This document shows, piece by piece, positions 13,483 through 25,267 of a DNA stretch of 64,000 bases. Under the pieces are notes generated by a model, which saw nothing but the letters and a program-made list of their open reading frames with translations, made no database searches and was not told where the DNA came from. The first letter of the stretch is position 1, and each line of letters begins with the position of its first letter. The position numbers and the translations under genes are program-made. The stretch is taken from positions 1,985,370 through 2,049,369 of the forward strand of contig BRXU01000023.1 of the NCBI GenBank assembly GCA_030267565.1. The letters run 5' to 3'. The DNA is from Pleodorina starrii. Lineage: Eukaryota > Chlorophyta > Chlorophyceae > Chlamydomonadales > Volvocaceae.

Positions 13483-16400
13483 ACCAACGCAAGCAAACAC
13501 TGCGCGGCAGCCCTGGAGCCGCCACCGGCCGCAACCCTCCCAGCATGCGCGCGGGGCCGGTTCACCGAGTGTGTGCTCCGTTGGGGGGGCCACCGCCTGC
13601 ATATCTGCAACATCTACCTTCCCACGGGCTCCACCGCAGTGGCAGCGGATACACGACGCCTTTTGTTCAGCAACATTCTCGCTGCCACAACGACGCGTGT
13701 TGCAGCCGCAGACAACGACACCACCCTCATCTGGGCGGGCGACTTTAACTTCGTGGAGGACCCGGAGCTGGACTCGTCAGCGGGCCCAGGGGGCCGTCGA
13801 GGGGACGGGCCGATAGCGGACATGAGACGGCAGGCGGGCCCCATCATGGTTGACACCCACCGACACCTCCACCCCCAGGGCCGCGACTTCACCCACCTGT
13901 ACCGCGCGCCCATCCCGGGGGGCTCCCGCCTCGACCGCATCTACATCAACCAACCCATGCTGCCGTACATATGCCACACCGCCATCACCTTCCACACACC
14001 GTCAGACCACAGGATCGCGGTGCTGCACCTGCTGCCACGCCGGAGTGAGGAGCGGGGCCCAGGCATCCGGCGCACCCGCCTGGCCTTCACGGGGCACGAG
14101 GACCTCGCAGCCAGCATGGACGCCTGGATCCGCAGCCAGTGTGCGGAGGCGCCCTCTGCCGAGAACAATCCGGCAGGCCTGATCGCGTGGTGGCCGGGCT
14201 TCAAACGCCGCCTCGCCAGCCTGGCCCACCGGCTCAACAAAGCAGCACAGCAACGCAGGCAGCGGCCCGGCACCCGTGCCCGGGAGGCACTCACAGCGGT
14301 TCAGCTGGCCCAGCAGGCAGTTGATGCAGCGCCCACAGCACCCCAGCCGCTGCAGCAATTAGCGGAGGCACAGGCGGCCTTAGCCAGGGCACACCAAGAG
14401 GACGGCCGCAAGGCAGCGAAAGAAACACGCGCCCATTGGCTCCGGGCGGGTGAGCGGGCCGGCCCCGCCCTGACAGCATTCCTGCAAGCCCAGACGGCCG
14501 AGCAACAGCCCGCCCCAGTCGCGCTCCAAGCACGCACCGGTCGCCTGGTCACCAATCCAGCACAACTGCCGCAGGTCGTAGCGGATTTCTGGGCCGAGAT
14601 CTGCCGGACACCCACTTTCGTCAGCCCCGATGCTCGACAGGCGGTGCTAGCACAGCTGTCTGCGGCCAACATCAGGCTCCCCACTGAGGCGGATGAGCAG
14701 CTGGGCTCCAAAACCATCACAGCAGCAGAGCTGCGAGTCGCGCTGGTCAAGAGCCAGCCCGGCAAGGCACCAGGATGGGACGGCATCCCAGCCGACCTGT
14801 ACCGCAAGTTCTGGTCCGCCATTGGCCCCACCATGGCCGGCCTATTCACGGCAATTGGCATGACGGGGCAGGTGCCGGCCGGTTTCCTTGAGGGCGTTAT
14901 CACGGTGCTCTACAAGAAGGGCGACCCCAAACAGCCCGGTAACTACCGCCCCATCACGCTGCTGTGCTCAGACTACCGTCTGCTCGCCAAGGTGCTGGCC
15001 AACCGCCTGGGCCCAGCCCTGGGAAGCGTCATCTCCCCCGAACAATCGGCCTTCCTCCCCAAACGACTCATCGGGGCCAGCGTGATGTTCCTGCGCCACC
15101 TATCCCACCTCCTCCGCAAGCAGAACCGCCGGGGCCTCCTGGCGTTCCTGGACTTCGCGAAGGCATACGACACGGTGGACCGTGGCTTCCTGCTGGCCGC
15201 AATGGAGACGATGGGGGCGGGCCCGCAGCTGTGCAGCTGGGTACAGCTGCTACTCAGCAACACGCAGGCACGAGCCATGGTCAACGGCTTCAAATCGAGG
15301 CTGGTCGTGATGGAGGCAGGTGTGCGGCAGGGGTGCCCCCTTGCGCCCCTGCTGTACCTCTTTGTCGCTCAGGCCCTGCTATGCTGGCTACAGAGCCGAG
15401 ACGTGGGAGTCAGACTACTACCCAGTGCTCCAGACCGCATCACAGCCTGCCAGTTCGCGGACGACACCGAAGTGGCGCTCGAGAGCGAGGAGTCCGTGCC
15501 ATCCTTCCTGGAGGCCATGGAGACCTTTGCCCGGGCATCAGGCCAACGCCTCAATCTGGATAAAGTAGAGCTTCTGAGGGTGGGCGCCGAGAACCCGCAG
15601 CAGCAACCACAACCGGCGGGCAGGCAACAGCCGCAGCCACCGCAGCAGCAACACCAGCCGCAGCAGGAAACCATTGGCGGGCTCAAAGTGGTCACCACCG
15701 CCACAGCCCTGAACTTGCCGGTGGACAACCGGCCCAGCCCCCCGCAGCCCGACTGGCCCAAGATGCTGGCGGGGGCCTACAAGCGGATGCAGCGGCTCTC
15801 CCGCTTCCCGCTGTCGGCCTTTGGCCGGGCCACCGCTGCGTCAGCCTACGGCCTGCAAACGGTCACCTGGCACATGGAGCACGGCGGGCCGCCCCCGGAC
15901 AGCACGCTGAACCACATCGGGCGGCTGACGGCCCGCCTAGTCGACCGGCGACAGGGCCCAGAGGACCGGGGCCAGCGCCTCACCGGCATACCCAGCAGTC
16001 TCCTGGCCGGCCACCCATCGGCCGGGGGCTTTGGCCTGCTACCGCTCTCCCAACACATTCGCGCGCGCCACGCGGTCTGGGCCGTACGCTTCATGACGCA
16101 GGCTATGCCGACGGCAGGAGATGGGGAAGGGGGTGTGGGAGCTGAGGCGGCCGCGGAGGCAGGCGGGGATGGCGGGGGGGCAGTGGCAGCCGGCAGTGAG
16201 GCCAGGGTCCTACACCCTTGGATCCGCACACTGTCCGCCTACCTGGAGCTCGTCCACCCCGCTTTCCAGCCGTGGGCCCTGACAACTGCCCGGGCCACGG
16301 GGCCCTGGCTCGGCGGCAGCGACCTGCCCGCCGACATCAGCCGGATCGTGGGGGCCCTGGGGCACCTGCCACCGCCGGAGGACATTGGCAGATCTCCGCT

Positions 16401-17583
16401 GGTGCCCGGCGACTGGTGCTGGGGGGCCGCGCTGTGGGGCAACCCGCTGCTGCCCAACGCCGCCAACGACGCAAACGTCGTGGCCGTCAGCCGTCGACCG
16501 GGCCTGGAAGCATACCATGCGGGGCTAACGTCATGCAGGAAACTGCGCACGGTAGGAGACCTGGTACGGGTATGGGTGACACTGGACGGCAGCCAAGCCA
16601 CCACCCTCCAAGGAGCGGCCTGGCATGAGTGGGCCCGGGAGCACCTCGACCCAGCCGCGACCCCAGCCCAGCTGCAGGACAAGGAAACGGCCCGTGCAGC
16701 TCTGGGGGCCTTGCATAACGATATCAGCCCGGCCTGGCTGGAGGCAGCGGGTGTGGTGGAGACCAGGCTACAGCAGCAGCGGCAGCAGGCGGAGGCGGAA
16801 GGACTCCAGCAGCAACAGCAACCGCCGGCACCGCCACCGCCAGTTTGCGCGCAGGTGATGGCCATGATCGTCGGGCGACTGGGGTGGCGCCTTCCCGGGG
16901 GAACGGACGCAGTGCCGCTCCGCCGCCTGACGGTCAGCCAGGCGACACAACTACAGGACGGGCCGGCCAGCGAGCGGCGAGTGGCTTTGGTCACCAAGTT
17001 TGTGCGGGAGGCCCTGAGCACGCCGGAGAACCAGGCGCCTCCCCACCTCGCCGCCGAGCTCAGCCGTTTCCGGGCAACCCAGGCACGCCTGTGGTCCGGA
17101 GTGCGCTGGGAGAACGACAACAAGGAGACTATGTGGCGCCTAGCGGTGGACGGCGTACCCCTGCCTGGCAACACACACCTGGTCCGGGTGCCCATTGAGG
17201 CGTGCGGGTGCGGGGCCTATGGGGAGGCCGATGCCGGCCGACCCTGCTCCCCGCGACTGCACCACTTCTGGGAATGCCCGGTCGCGAGGGCCGTTCGGGA
17301 GCAGATCGACCGGCACCTGCCACCCCCCCAAGCAGCAGCGGGGGCCACCACCACCCGGCAGCAACTCTGGCTCGCCCAAGCGCCACCTGGGTGTGAGCAG
17401 GCCCCCTGGGACGTGATCGCCCTAGCGGCGCTGTCCGCCATGGAAGTCGGAAGGTGCTGCCTTCGAGCAGCAACCCGAAGGCAGGGGCGGGATGGGGCCG
17501 CAGCAGCGACGGGGCAGCAGCAGCAACAGCAGCAGCAACAGGTGCAGCCCCAGCCAGAGCAGCCCCAGCGACAGGGACCGCGC

Positions 17584-17607
17584 CAGCGGGCCATCACCGA
17601 CTTCTTC
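17584..17607 (+). other. PCNA-interacting (PIP) box in LINE ORF2
   Basis: The codons read QRAITDFF, which fits the PIP-box consensus Q-x-x-hydrophobic-x-x-aromatic-aromatic, including the TD pair found in strong binders such as p21. It sits 3' of the reverse transcriptase in a Gln-rich tail, just before the insertion point of the second LINE. PCNA binding by LINE ORF2 protein is known from human L1; here it is inferred from the motif alone. Confidence 0.6.
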
Positions 17608-17614
17608 GCCCGGG

Positions 17615-17626
17615 AGGGAGGGGCAA
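17615..17626. repeat. 12-bp target-site duplication, left copy
   Basis: AGGGAGGGGCAA occurs here and again at 18887-18898, directly flanking the minus-strand LINE fragment. Joining the two sides at one copy restores an open ORF2 frame of the outer LINE. Confidence 0.88.
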
Positions 17627-18886
17627 TAATAATAATAATAATAATAATACGCCCGACCGGAGGCCGAGGCGTGGGTTAAGGGAGCAGAGGAGGTGGGGTG
17701 ACGGGTTTCCCCGGTCCCAGTCCTCCCCCGCCACCGCGGTGGGGGTTGAGAACGAGTGTGTGTTGGTTATGTGCCCGTCTGCTGTGGCGTCTCGTGCGGG
17801 GCGCGTTCCATTTGCCGCCGGGTGATCACAATCTTGTTGAGCGCCCGGACAGCGTGATCGTGGAGTTCGTTGCAGCATGTTTTGGCCGCTTCGCTGCCCG
17901 CCCCTAGGGTGCGGAGAAGGGGGCGTAAGTCTTTTCGGATGGTACCGGCGAAGCCTAGGCTGATGGCCTCCTGTGCTGTGTAGCAGACTTTCCATCCCTC
18001 CTTCGTGAGGAGCTTGGCTAGCTCGGTGTGTTGGTGGGCTTTGTCGTGTTGTTTCTGATTGTGGTTGGTATCTGCTGTGTATCCTATTTCTATGATGTGC
18101 ACGGTGTGCTGACTGGGGTCCGGAGGTCCCATGTATTCGGCCTCTTGTGCCTCATTGAGAGGGATGCTAGGGATGAGGAGTAGATCGGGGCGCATTTTGA
18201 GCCGTTCTTCCTCCGGGGTGTTTGGGAGCAGCCAGTGCGGTAGTCTTGTGCCTGCTACATAGTCCGGCCGGTCGTCTGCGGGGCAGGCGTCCATGACCGT
18301 GTAGCAGCCCCCGTTGATTCCCCGAGCGAGCGTACTGGTGATGGTTTGAACCGCCTGATTGTGCCGAAGAATGTATAGGGCGCGCATCCGTGGGTGGCGG
18401 CAGCCACCCAGGATATGCCCCCCGGAGTCGGGGTTGTGGCACAGGGGGCAGCTTCCTGACGCAACTGGGCCTCCCGGGGCCAATGATTTCCTGAAGCGGT
18501 TCGCGAGCTTGGCGTTCCATAGTTGGCCGTACAGGTAGTCGAAGCACCGTTTGGCGTGCTTGTGTCGGCCTATCTTGCGCTGTAGGGTGCGTGCGCTGGC
18601 GTTGATGTCCAGGTCGGGTATGGTATTGGCAACAAACTTCATGTAATCTGTCTCATTTGTGTAGCCCGAGTGCGTTTCCGGACGCACTAGGGCTTCGATG
18701 CCCCGGTTGAGGTCGTTGGCAAAGTGCCCAGCATTCTTCTCAGGCCCATGTATCTTCCGTAGCCACCAGTATTGGTTACGTGGGTTATTGTCAGATGTTT
18801 CGGTTGTGCTCAGTGCGTCGGGGTCGAGCTTTGCAAGGCCTCGCGCGGCCCGTACGGCTGCTTTATCTGCTTCTTCGTTGTATTTC
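17627..18886 (-). mobile_element. 5'-truncated RNase H/RLE-type LINE fragment, nested
   Basis: This 1260-bp insertion is flanked by perfect 12-bp duplications of outer-LINE sequence. On its own (minus) strand it begins within an RNase H domain at 18886, runs through a CCHC motif and an endonuclease-like domain to a stop at 17767, has a roughly 115-bp 3' UTR, and ends in a tail of about eight ATT units (17650-17627) abutting the target duplication. A 3' tail, 5' truncation and a 12-bp duplication are the hallmarks of target-primed reverse transcription. The domain order matches the 3' end of Dualen/RandI elements of Chlamydomonas, which combine APE, RT, RNase H and restriction-like endonuclease. 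That family assignment is inference, because the RT is missing here. Confidence 0.85.
17767..18886 (-). pseudogene. LINE C-terminus: RNase H end, CCHC, restriction-like endonuclease
   Basis: The open frame runs from the truncated 5' end to the stop at 17767. It opens with YNEEADKAA, the last conserved segment of RNase H (Asn and Asp of the active-site region). It then passes a basic region to CPLCHNPDSGGHILGGC, a C-x2-C-x7-H-x4-C zinc knuckle. The C-terminal part has RPDLLLIPS followed about 30 residues later by HIIEIGY and a Lys/His-rich stretch, consistent with the PD..E-x-K-like core of restriction-like LINE endonucleases. GTG at 18687 is not a meaningful start, since the homology extends upstream of it. 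It is a dead 3' remnant with an intact reading frame, so the insertion is probably young. Confidence 0.75.
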
Positions 18887-18898
18887 AGGGAGGGGCAA
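18887..18898. repeat. 12-bp target-site duplication, right copy
   Basis: Second copy of AGGGAGGGGCAA; see 17615-17626. Confidence 0.88.
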
Positions 18899-19218
18899 CA
18901 CAGCAGGAGGGACCCGCGCTGAACGCCCCCGCGGGTGAATCACCGACGCAGGAAGCAGGGGCCGGAGAGGTGGCGGCGGGGGAAGCGGCGGCGGCAGCAG
19001 TAGGGGCAGCAGCGGCAGCAGCGCGGGGTGCAGCCGAAGCCTCGCCGCTGGAACGGGCGCGCGCCCGCGCGGTGACGGACTTCTGGGCGCGCTTGCGCTC
19101 GTTCGCGGCGCTGGAGAGCCCCCGGCACGGCTGGGACAGAGTGGGGCCGCAGCACCCCATCCTAGCGGTCGTTGAGGAGCGAATGCGGTGCGCAGCCCCG
19201 GTGGAGATCACGGCCTAA
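18899..19218 (+). pseudogene. LINE ORF2 C-terminal end, displaced by the nested element
   Basis: When one target-site copy and the insert are ignored, the ORF2 frame continues here for about 107 codons to a stop at 19216-19218. The segment is Ala/Glu-rich and contains RARAVTDFWAR, an echo of the upstream QRAITDFFAR but without the leading Gln, so it is at best a degenerate PIP-like motif. The in-frame continuation across the duplication shows that the nested insertion split one formerly continuous frame. Confidence 0.75.
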
Positions 19219-20445
19219 GCAGCTGTGCTAGTGACGGGGCAGGGGCGTTGGTTGGAGGGGAGGAGGGAGCGGGCGGTGGGGGGGAGGAGGGTGGGGGGGA
19301 TTGGAGGGCTGGGGGGGGAGCCTGGAGAGGGCGAGTGGAGCGAGGAGAGCAGGAAGGGCGGTGGGCAAGGGGAGGGCTGGGCGTGCGGGCAAGGGTTTCC
19401 TGGCCGAGGGTCTCGTGGGCTAGCAGGGAGGGGAAGGAGCAGGCCTGTGTGCTTTGTCTGGTGTGAGTGTGGGTGTGTACCCTCTTCCCGGGAGACGGGG
19501 CCCGTCGAGGAGTAAGGGGCGGTTTTGTGCTGTCTGGCGGCTGAGGAGTGCGGCGCGGGAGGCCTGCAGTTTTGGCGCTTTAGGGAGAGGGAGAGGTGGA
19601 GAGGGAGGGGTTGCAGAGGGAGGGTAGGTGGTGCTGGGCTCCGCAGGCGGCCAGGGACGGAGGGGCAGGTTTTCTCTGCGTGGTAGGCGAGGGCAGGCAG
19701 CGCCTATGAGCCGTGCCCCGTAGTGGGTTTTCCAGGGGGGCGCCGCGCCGGCTTGTCATCCCCCCCGCGGCCGTGGGTGTTTGTTTTGCCCCGCGCTGGG
19801 CAGTGTCGGGGAACCTGTAGCCCCCAGGAGGAGGCCGCCTGGCGGGCCAACGTGCGGTTGGGTGCTTTAGTGAGCGGTTCCTGCAGCAGCACCTTGGTTG
19901 TCGTGTTCGTTGTGGCAGTTGGGCTCCTTGCTGTGCTGGCTTTCGTGGGAGCCCTTGGTGAGGGGACTCAGCCCCTCGTTCTCGTGAGGGACCTTGTCTG
20001 GGGGCCTAGGTGGGCTTTCCCTTGCCTCGTTTTTTTTCTGGGCTGCGGTGGTGCCGCCCCGTTGTCGTGGGCCCCTGCCCCAGGGGTAGAGGGCGTTCAG
20101 AGGCACTCTTTGCGTAGAGCTCTAGAGCCCCGTGAGCGCGCGAGGAGGCTGGCCAGGTGGGGGGTGGTAGCTAGTCTTGGTAGGCGTTTTTGGTTGAGGT
20201 GTGTGACGCCTCTCGCGTGGCTCCCGCTAAGCGCGGCCCGCAGTCGTCTGCGCCGCTGAGTTGGTTGGCCAGGGGCCGTGGTGGGTGCCCCTGGCTGACG
20301 CGAGTGAGGGAGTGAGGCGCGCGCGGCGGAACAGACGGACGTAGCCGCGCGCCCGCCCCTGCGCTGTGTCTCGGCCCGGTCAGGGCCCCCGGTGCTCGTC
20401 CTGTCTCAGGGCGAGTCGCCCACAGTGTAACACCCGTTAACATCA
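19219..20445 (+). other. Probable 3' UTR of the outer LINE
   Basis: This noncoding, GT- and GGGAGG-rich stretch follows the ORF2 stop with no credible gene on either strand. TGTAA at 20426-20430 matches the Chlamydomonas-type polyadenylation signal, and sequence character changes soon after, so I place the element end near 20445. A poly(A) tail is not visible and the boundary is uncertain. Confidence 0.45.
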
Positions 20446-20689
20446 AACACTGCACACACAGGATTAAGCCGGGTCATCAGCAGAGCTCGACGGGCCCTGA
20501 AACGGGGCCGTGTATCCCAAATGCAACGGCCCCCCTCAAGAAACATTTAGGTGCACTAGGCGCTGGCCGAACGCCGCTCAGATCCAGCATAACGAACCAT
20601 TACGTCAAACAGCTCTGAAAATCAGGTTGAGACCCATACCAGCTTAGGGCTCAAGCTGAACGCACTTGCCACTTGGGGTTTGGGGGGAC
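20446..20689. other. Unassigned spacer
   Basis: Ordinary mixed sequence of about 240 bp between the LINE and the AT-rich repeat block. I see no gene, RNA or repeat structure in it. Confidence 0.5.
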
Positions 20690-20930
20690 GGGGGGTGGGG
20701 TGGGGGGGGGGTGGGGGGGTATATAGGGTTGTAGGGTTATAAGGGTAAGGGTTAATAGGGGTTATATAGGGGTTACATTGGGTTTTATAGGGGTTAATAT
20801 AGGGTTAATATAGGGTTTATACGGGTTATATAGGGGTTATATATAAACCCTATAGTTTATATAGGGTTTATAGGGGTTGTATAGGGGTTATAGGGTTATA
20901 AGGTTTTATTTTTATATATATTTTTTTATT
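20690..20930. repeat. Degenerate TTATAGGG/TATAGGGG telomere-like tract
   Basis: After a G-rich run, the sequence consists of variants such as TATAGGGTT, TATAGGGGTT and AATATAGGG at 8-12 bp spacing. The G-rich strand reads on the plus strand, as for the perfect TTTTAGGG runs further right. It looks like decayed telomeric repeat. Confidence 0.6.
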
Positions 20931-21110
20931 TGTTAACTACTTGTTTGTTTATTTGTTAAGTTATTATTTATTACTTTTTTATTGTTTATTTACTATGTAT
21001 TGATGGGGGGTCAGTACCCGTGTGTGTACGTGCACGAGTGTACGTGTGCTTGTGTATGTGCACGTGTGTACGTGCATGTGTTTACATGTGCGTGTGTACG
21101 TGCGTGTGTG

Positions 21111-21237
<127 letters not shown>

Positions 21238-21417
21238 GGGTTTTTTAGTTATTATTTATTATAATTATTTATTATTATAATAATTTATTTATTCTATTAA
21301 TTATTAATTACTTATTACTTATGTATTAATTTTTAGGAGGATTGGGGGGTGGGGGGTGGGGGTTTTAGGGTTTTAGGGTTCTAAATTTTATAAGGGTATT
21401 AGGGTTTTATATAAATA

Positions 21418-22378
<961 letters not shown>

Positions 22379-22451
22379 AGTATAATTATAAGTATAATTA
22401 TAATTATAATTATTATTATTATTCATATTATTCATATTATTATTATTATTA

Positions 22452-22510
<59 letters not shown>

Positions 22511-23136
22511 AATATAGTTATTATTATTTAATAACTATTTGTTTGTTTAATTGTTTAGTTATTATTTATTACTTATTCATTATTTATTTACTATTCATTG
22601 ATGGGGGGGTCAGTACCCGCGTGGGTACGTGCACGAGTGTACGTGTGCATGTGTACGTGCTCGTGTGTACGTGTGCATGTGTGTACATGCACGAGTGTAC
22701 ATGTGCATGTGTACGTGCGCGTGTGTACATGTGTGTGCGTGTGTGTACATGCACGTGTGTACGTGTGCATGTGTACATGTGCGTGTGTACGTGCATGTGT
22801 GTTTGTGTTTTATAATAACTATTTATTATAATTATTTATTTATTATTTATTACTTATTTATTAATATTCAGGGAGGTTGGGGGGTTGGGGTTGGGGGTTT
22901 TAGGGTTTTAGGGTTTTAGGGTTTTTGGGTTTTAGGGTTTAATAAGGGTATTGGGTTTTTATATAAATTTCTTATGATTATTAATATAGTTATTATTATT
23001 TAATAACTATTTGCTTGTTAATTGTTTAGTTATTATTTATTACTTATTCATTATTTATTTACTATTCATTGATGGGGGGGTCAGTACCCGCGTGGGTACG
23101 TGCACGAGTGTACGTGTGCATGTGTACGTGCGCGTG

Positions 23137-23140
23137 TGTA
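23137..23140. repeat. 4-bp target-site duplication of the TIR element pair
   Basis: TGTA here is repeated at 23992-23995. The same array position in the neighbouring unit (about 24740-24775) has a single TGTA and no insert, serving as an empty-site reference. Confidence 0.7.
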
Positions 23141-23504
23141 TGTCACGACACACTGCGTCTCTGGCACATCGGGTAGTGCTCCGCGCCCATATATGACTGA
23201 ATCTAGCGGCCAAAGACATCTGCATCCGTACTGCAGACTGGTAAAGGTGACTCGAGCTTGTTGGGCAGGCCTGACCGGGCCTTTCTATCGTAGCCGGGCT
23301 TTAGGGATCCTGCCGTACTTGGATCATGAGCGGCACTCAGCTCCCGCTCAGGCAGTGATCGCCGGAGTGACGGCACTCAGATCCCGTCTTCCGGAGTAGA
23401 TTCCGCGGCATTCCCCCATCCTTGACCGAGGAGGGGTTTCCTGGTGTAGATCGTACAATCCAGGCTTTTGACACGCTGTGTCAATTACGCTGTGTGTCGT
23501 GACA
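23141..23504. mobile_element. TIR element copy 1 (MITE-like, 364 bp)
   Basis: The left end TGTCACGACACACTGCGT and the right end, read inverted, TGTCACGACACACAGCGT match in 17 of 18 positions. The element encodes no transposase, so it is a non-autonomous terminal-inverted-repeat element. It is followed after only 2 bp (GC) by a second, longer relative in the same orientation. Compared with copy 2 it lacks 121 bp near the left end. The superfamily is undetermined; a 4-bp duplication for the pair fits only some TIR superfamilies. Confidence 0.8.
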
Positions 23505-23506
23505 GC

Positions 23507-23991
23507 TGTCACGACACACTGCGTCTCTGGCACATCGGGTAGTGCTCCGCGCCCAACCCCCCCCACACCAGAAACCCCGAATTGGGTTTTTCGTGGGGAA
23601 CACCTCACCAGTGGCCGGCCGTGTGATTCGAACCCACGCCGCGTACCGCTAGACGGGGTTCCCGCAACTCCCCCCATATATGACTGAATCTAGCGGCCAA
23701 AGACATCTGCATCCGTACTGCAGACTGGTAAAGGTGACTCGAGCTTGTTGGGCAGGCCTGACCGGGCCTTTCTATCGTAGCCGGGCTTTAGGGATCCTGC
23801 CGTACTTGGATCATGAGCGGCACTCAGCTCCCGCTCAGGCAGTGATCGCCGGAGTGACGGCACTCAGATCCCGTCTTCCGGAGTAGATTCCGCGGCATTC
23901 CCCCATCCTTGACCGAGGAGGGGTTTCCTGGTGTAGATCGTACAATCCAGGCTTTTGACACGCTGTGTCAATTACGCTGTGTGTCGTGACA
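23507..23991. mobile_element. TIR element copy 2 (MITE-like, 485 bp)
   Basis: This has the same terminal inverted repeats and body as copy 1 but includes an extra 121-bp segment (23555-23675) with a tRNA-like sequence. Apart from that the two copies appear essentially identical, so they are recent. TGTA follows the right end, matching the TGTA before copy 1, so the pair seems to have arrived as one unit or as one insertion into or beside the other. Confidence 0.8.
23613..23665 (-). other. tRNA-like segment lacking an anticodon arm
   Basis: Read on the minus strand, it contains GTCTAGCGGTA, like a tRNA D-arm/A box, and GGGTTCGAATCA, a near-perfect B box/T-loop, but only a few bases apart, with no room for an anticodon arm. 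It lies in the 121-bp segment found only in copy 2 of the TIR element. It is not a functional tRNA gene; it may be a remnant of a tRNA-derived SINE or a pol III promoter-like sequence. Confidence 0.5.
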
Positions 23992-25267
23992 TGTACGTGT
24001 GCATGTGTGTACATGCACGTGTGTACGTGTGCATGTGTACATGTGCGTGTGTACGTGCATATGTGTTTGTGTTTTATAATAACTTTTTATAATAATTATT
24101 TATTTATTATTTATTACTTATTTATTAATATTCAGGGAGGTTGGGGGGGTTGGGGTTGGGGGTTTTAGGGTTTTAGGGGTTTATAAGGGTATTGGGTTTT
24201 TAGATAAATTTATTATTACTATTATTATTATAATAGTTATTATTATTTGTTAACTACTTGTTTGTTTAATTGTTTAGTTATTATTTATTACTTATTTTAT
24301 ATTTATTTACTATTCATTGATGGGGGGGTCAGTACCCGCGTGGGTAGGTGCACGAGTGTATGTGTGCATGTGTACGTGCGCGTGTGTACGTGTGCATGTG
24401 TACATGTGCGTGTGTACGTGTATGTGTGTTTGTGTTTTATAATAACTATTTATTATATTTTTTTATTATTTATTACTTATTTATTAATATTCTGGGAGGT
24501 TGGGGGGGTTGGGGTTGGGGGTTTTAGGGTTTTAGGGGTTTATAAGGGTATTGGGTTTTTAGATAAATTTATTATTATTATTATTATGATTATTAATATA
24601 GTTATTATTATTTAATAACTATTTGTTTGTTAATTGTTTAGTTATTATTTATTACTTATTCATTATTTATTTACTATTCATTGATGGGGGGGTCAGTACC
24701 CGCGTGGGTACGTGCACGAGTGTACGTGTGCATGTGTACGTGCGCGTGTGTACGTGTGCATGTGTGTACATGCACGTGTGTACGTGTGCATGTGTACATG
24801 TGCGTGTGTACGTGCATATGTGTTTGTGTTTTATAATAACTTTTTATAATAATTATTTATTTATTATTTATTACTTATTTATTAATATTCAGGGAGGTTG
24901 GGGGGGTTGGGGTTAGGGGTTTAAGGTTTTAGGGGTTTATAAGGGTATTGGGTTTTTATATAAATTTATTATTATTAATATAGTTATTATTATTTAATAA
25001 CTATTTGTTTGTTTAATTGTTTAGTTATTATTTATTACTTATTTATTATTTATTTACTATTCATTGATGGGGGGGTCAGTACCCGCGTGGGTAGGTGCAC
25101 GAGTGTATGTGTGCATGTGTACGTGCGCGTGTGTACGTGTGCATGTGTACATGTGCGTGTGTACGTGCATGTGTGTTTGTGTTTTATAATAACTATTTAT
25201 TATAATTATTTATTTATTATTACTTATTTATTAATATTCAGGGAGGTTGGGGGGTTGGGGTTGGGGG

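Larger units (their letters stand above)
13573..17679 (+). pseudogene. LINE ORF2: APE endonuclease and reverse transcriptase
   Basis: The ORF2 protein nicks target DNA and reverse transcribes the element RNA. From the first Met at 13573, the APE endonuclease part shows GDFN at residues 56-59, SRLDRIYI at 118-125 and SDHR at 144-147. The reverse transcriptase shows LDFAKAYD (first catalytic Asp about 527), GVRQGCPLAP, and FADD (Asp 630-631). A Cys/His cluster near the C-terminus (CGCG, later HHFWEC) resembles the zinc-binding tail of L1-clade elements. The frame is open upstream of the Met to the satellite edge at about 13483, with recognisable endonuclease sequence, so that Met is not the original start. 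The native frame is interrupted at 17626; the last residues, a run of Ile, are read from the tail of the inserted element. Gln-rich inserts follow the catalytic motifs. The copy is not autonomous. Confidence 0.9.
13483..20445 (+). mobile_element. 5'-truncated L1-type LINE, interrupted by a second LINE
   Basis: A non-LTR retrotransposon starts abruptly at the satellite edge inside its endonuclease domain, so it lacks the 5' UTR, any ORF1 and the start of ORF2. It covers the endonuclease remainder, reverse transcriptase and C-terminal region to 17626. An opposite-strand LINE fragment interrupts it at 17627-18886, and the ORF2 C-terminus continues at 18899-19218, followed by a GT-rich 3' region. 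The 3' limit is my estimate: a TGTAA, the usual polyadenylation signal in Chlamydomonas, lies at 20426-20430. No target-site duplication for the outer element was found, and the satellite does not resume on the right. 5' truncation is typical of target-primed reverse transcription. Confidence 0.8.

Noticed and set aside
23613..23665. A functional tRNA gene
   Set aside because: The D-arm-like and T-arm-like parts nearly touch; there is no anticodon arm, and the segment is part of a mobile element.
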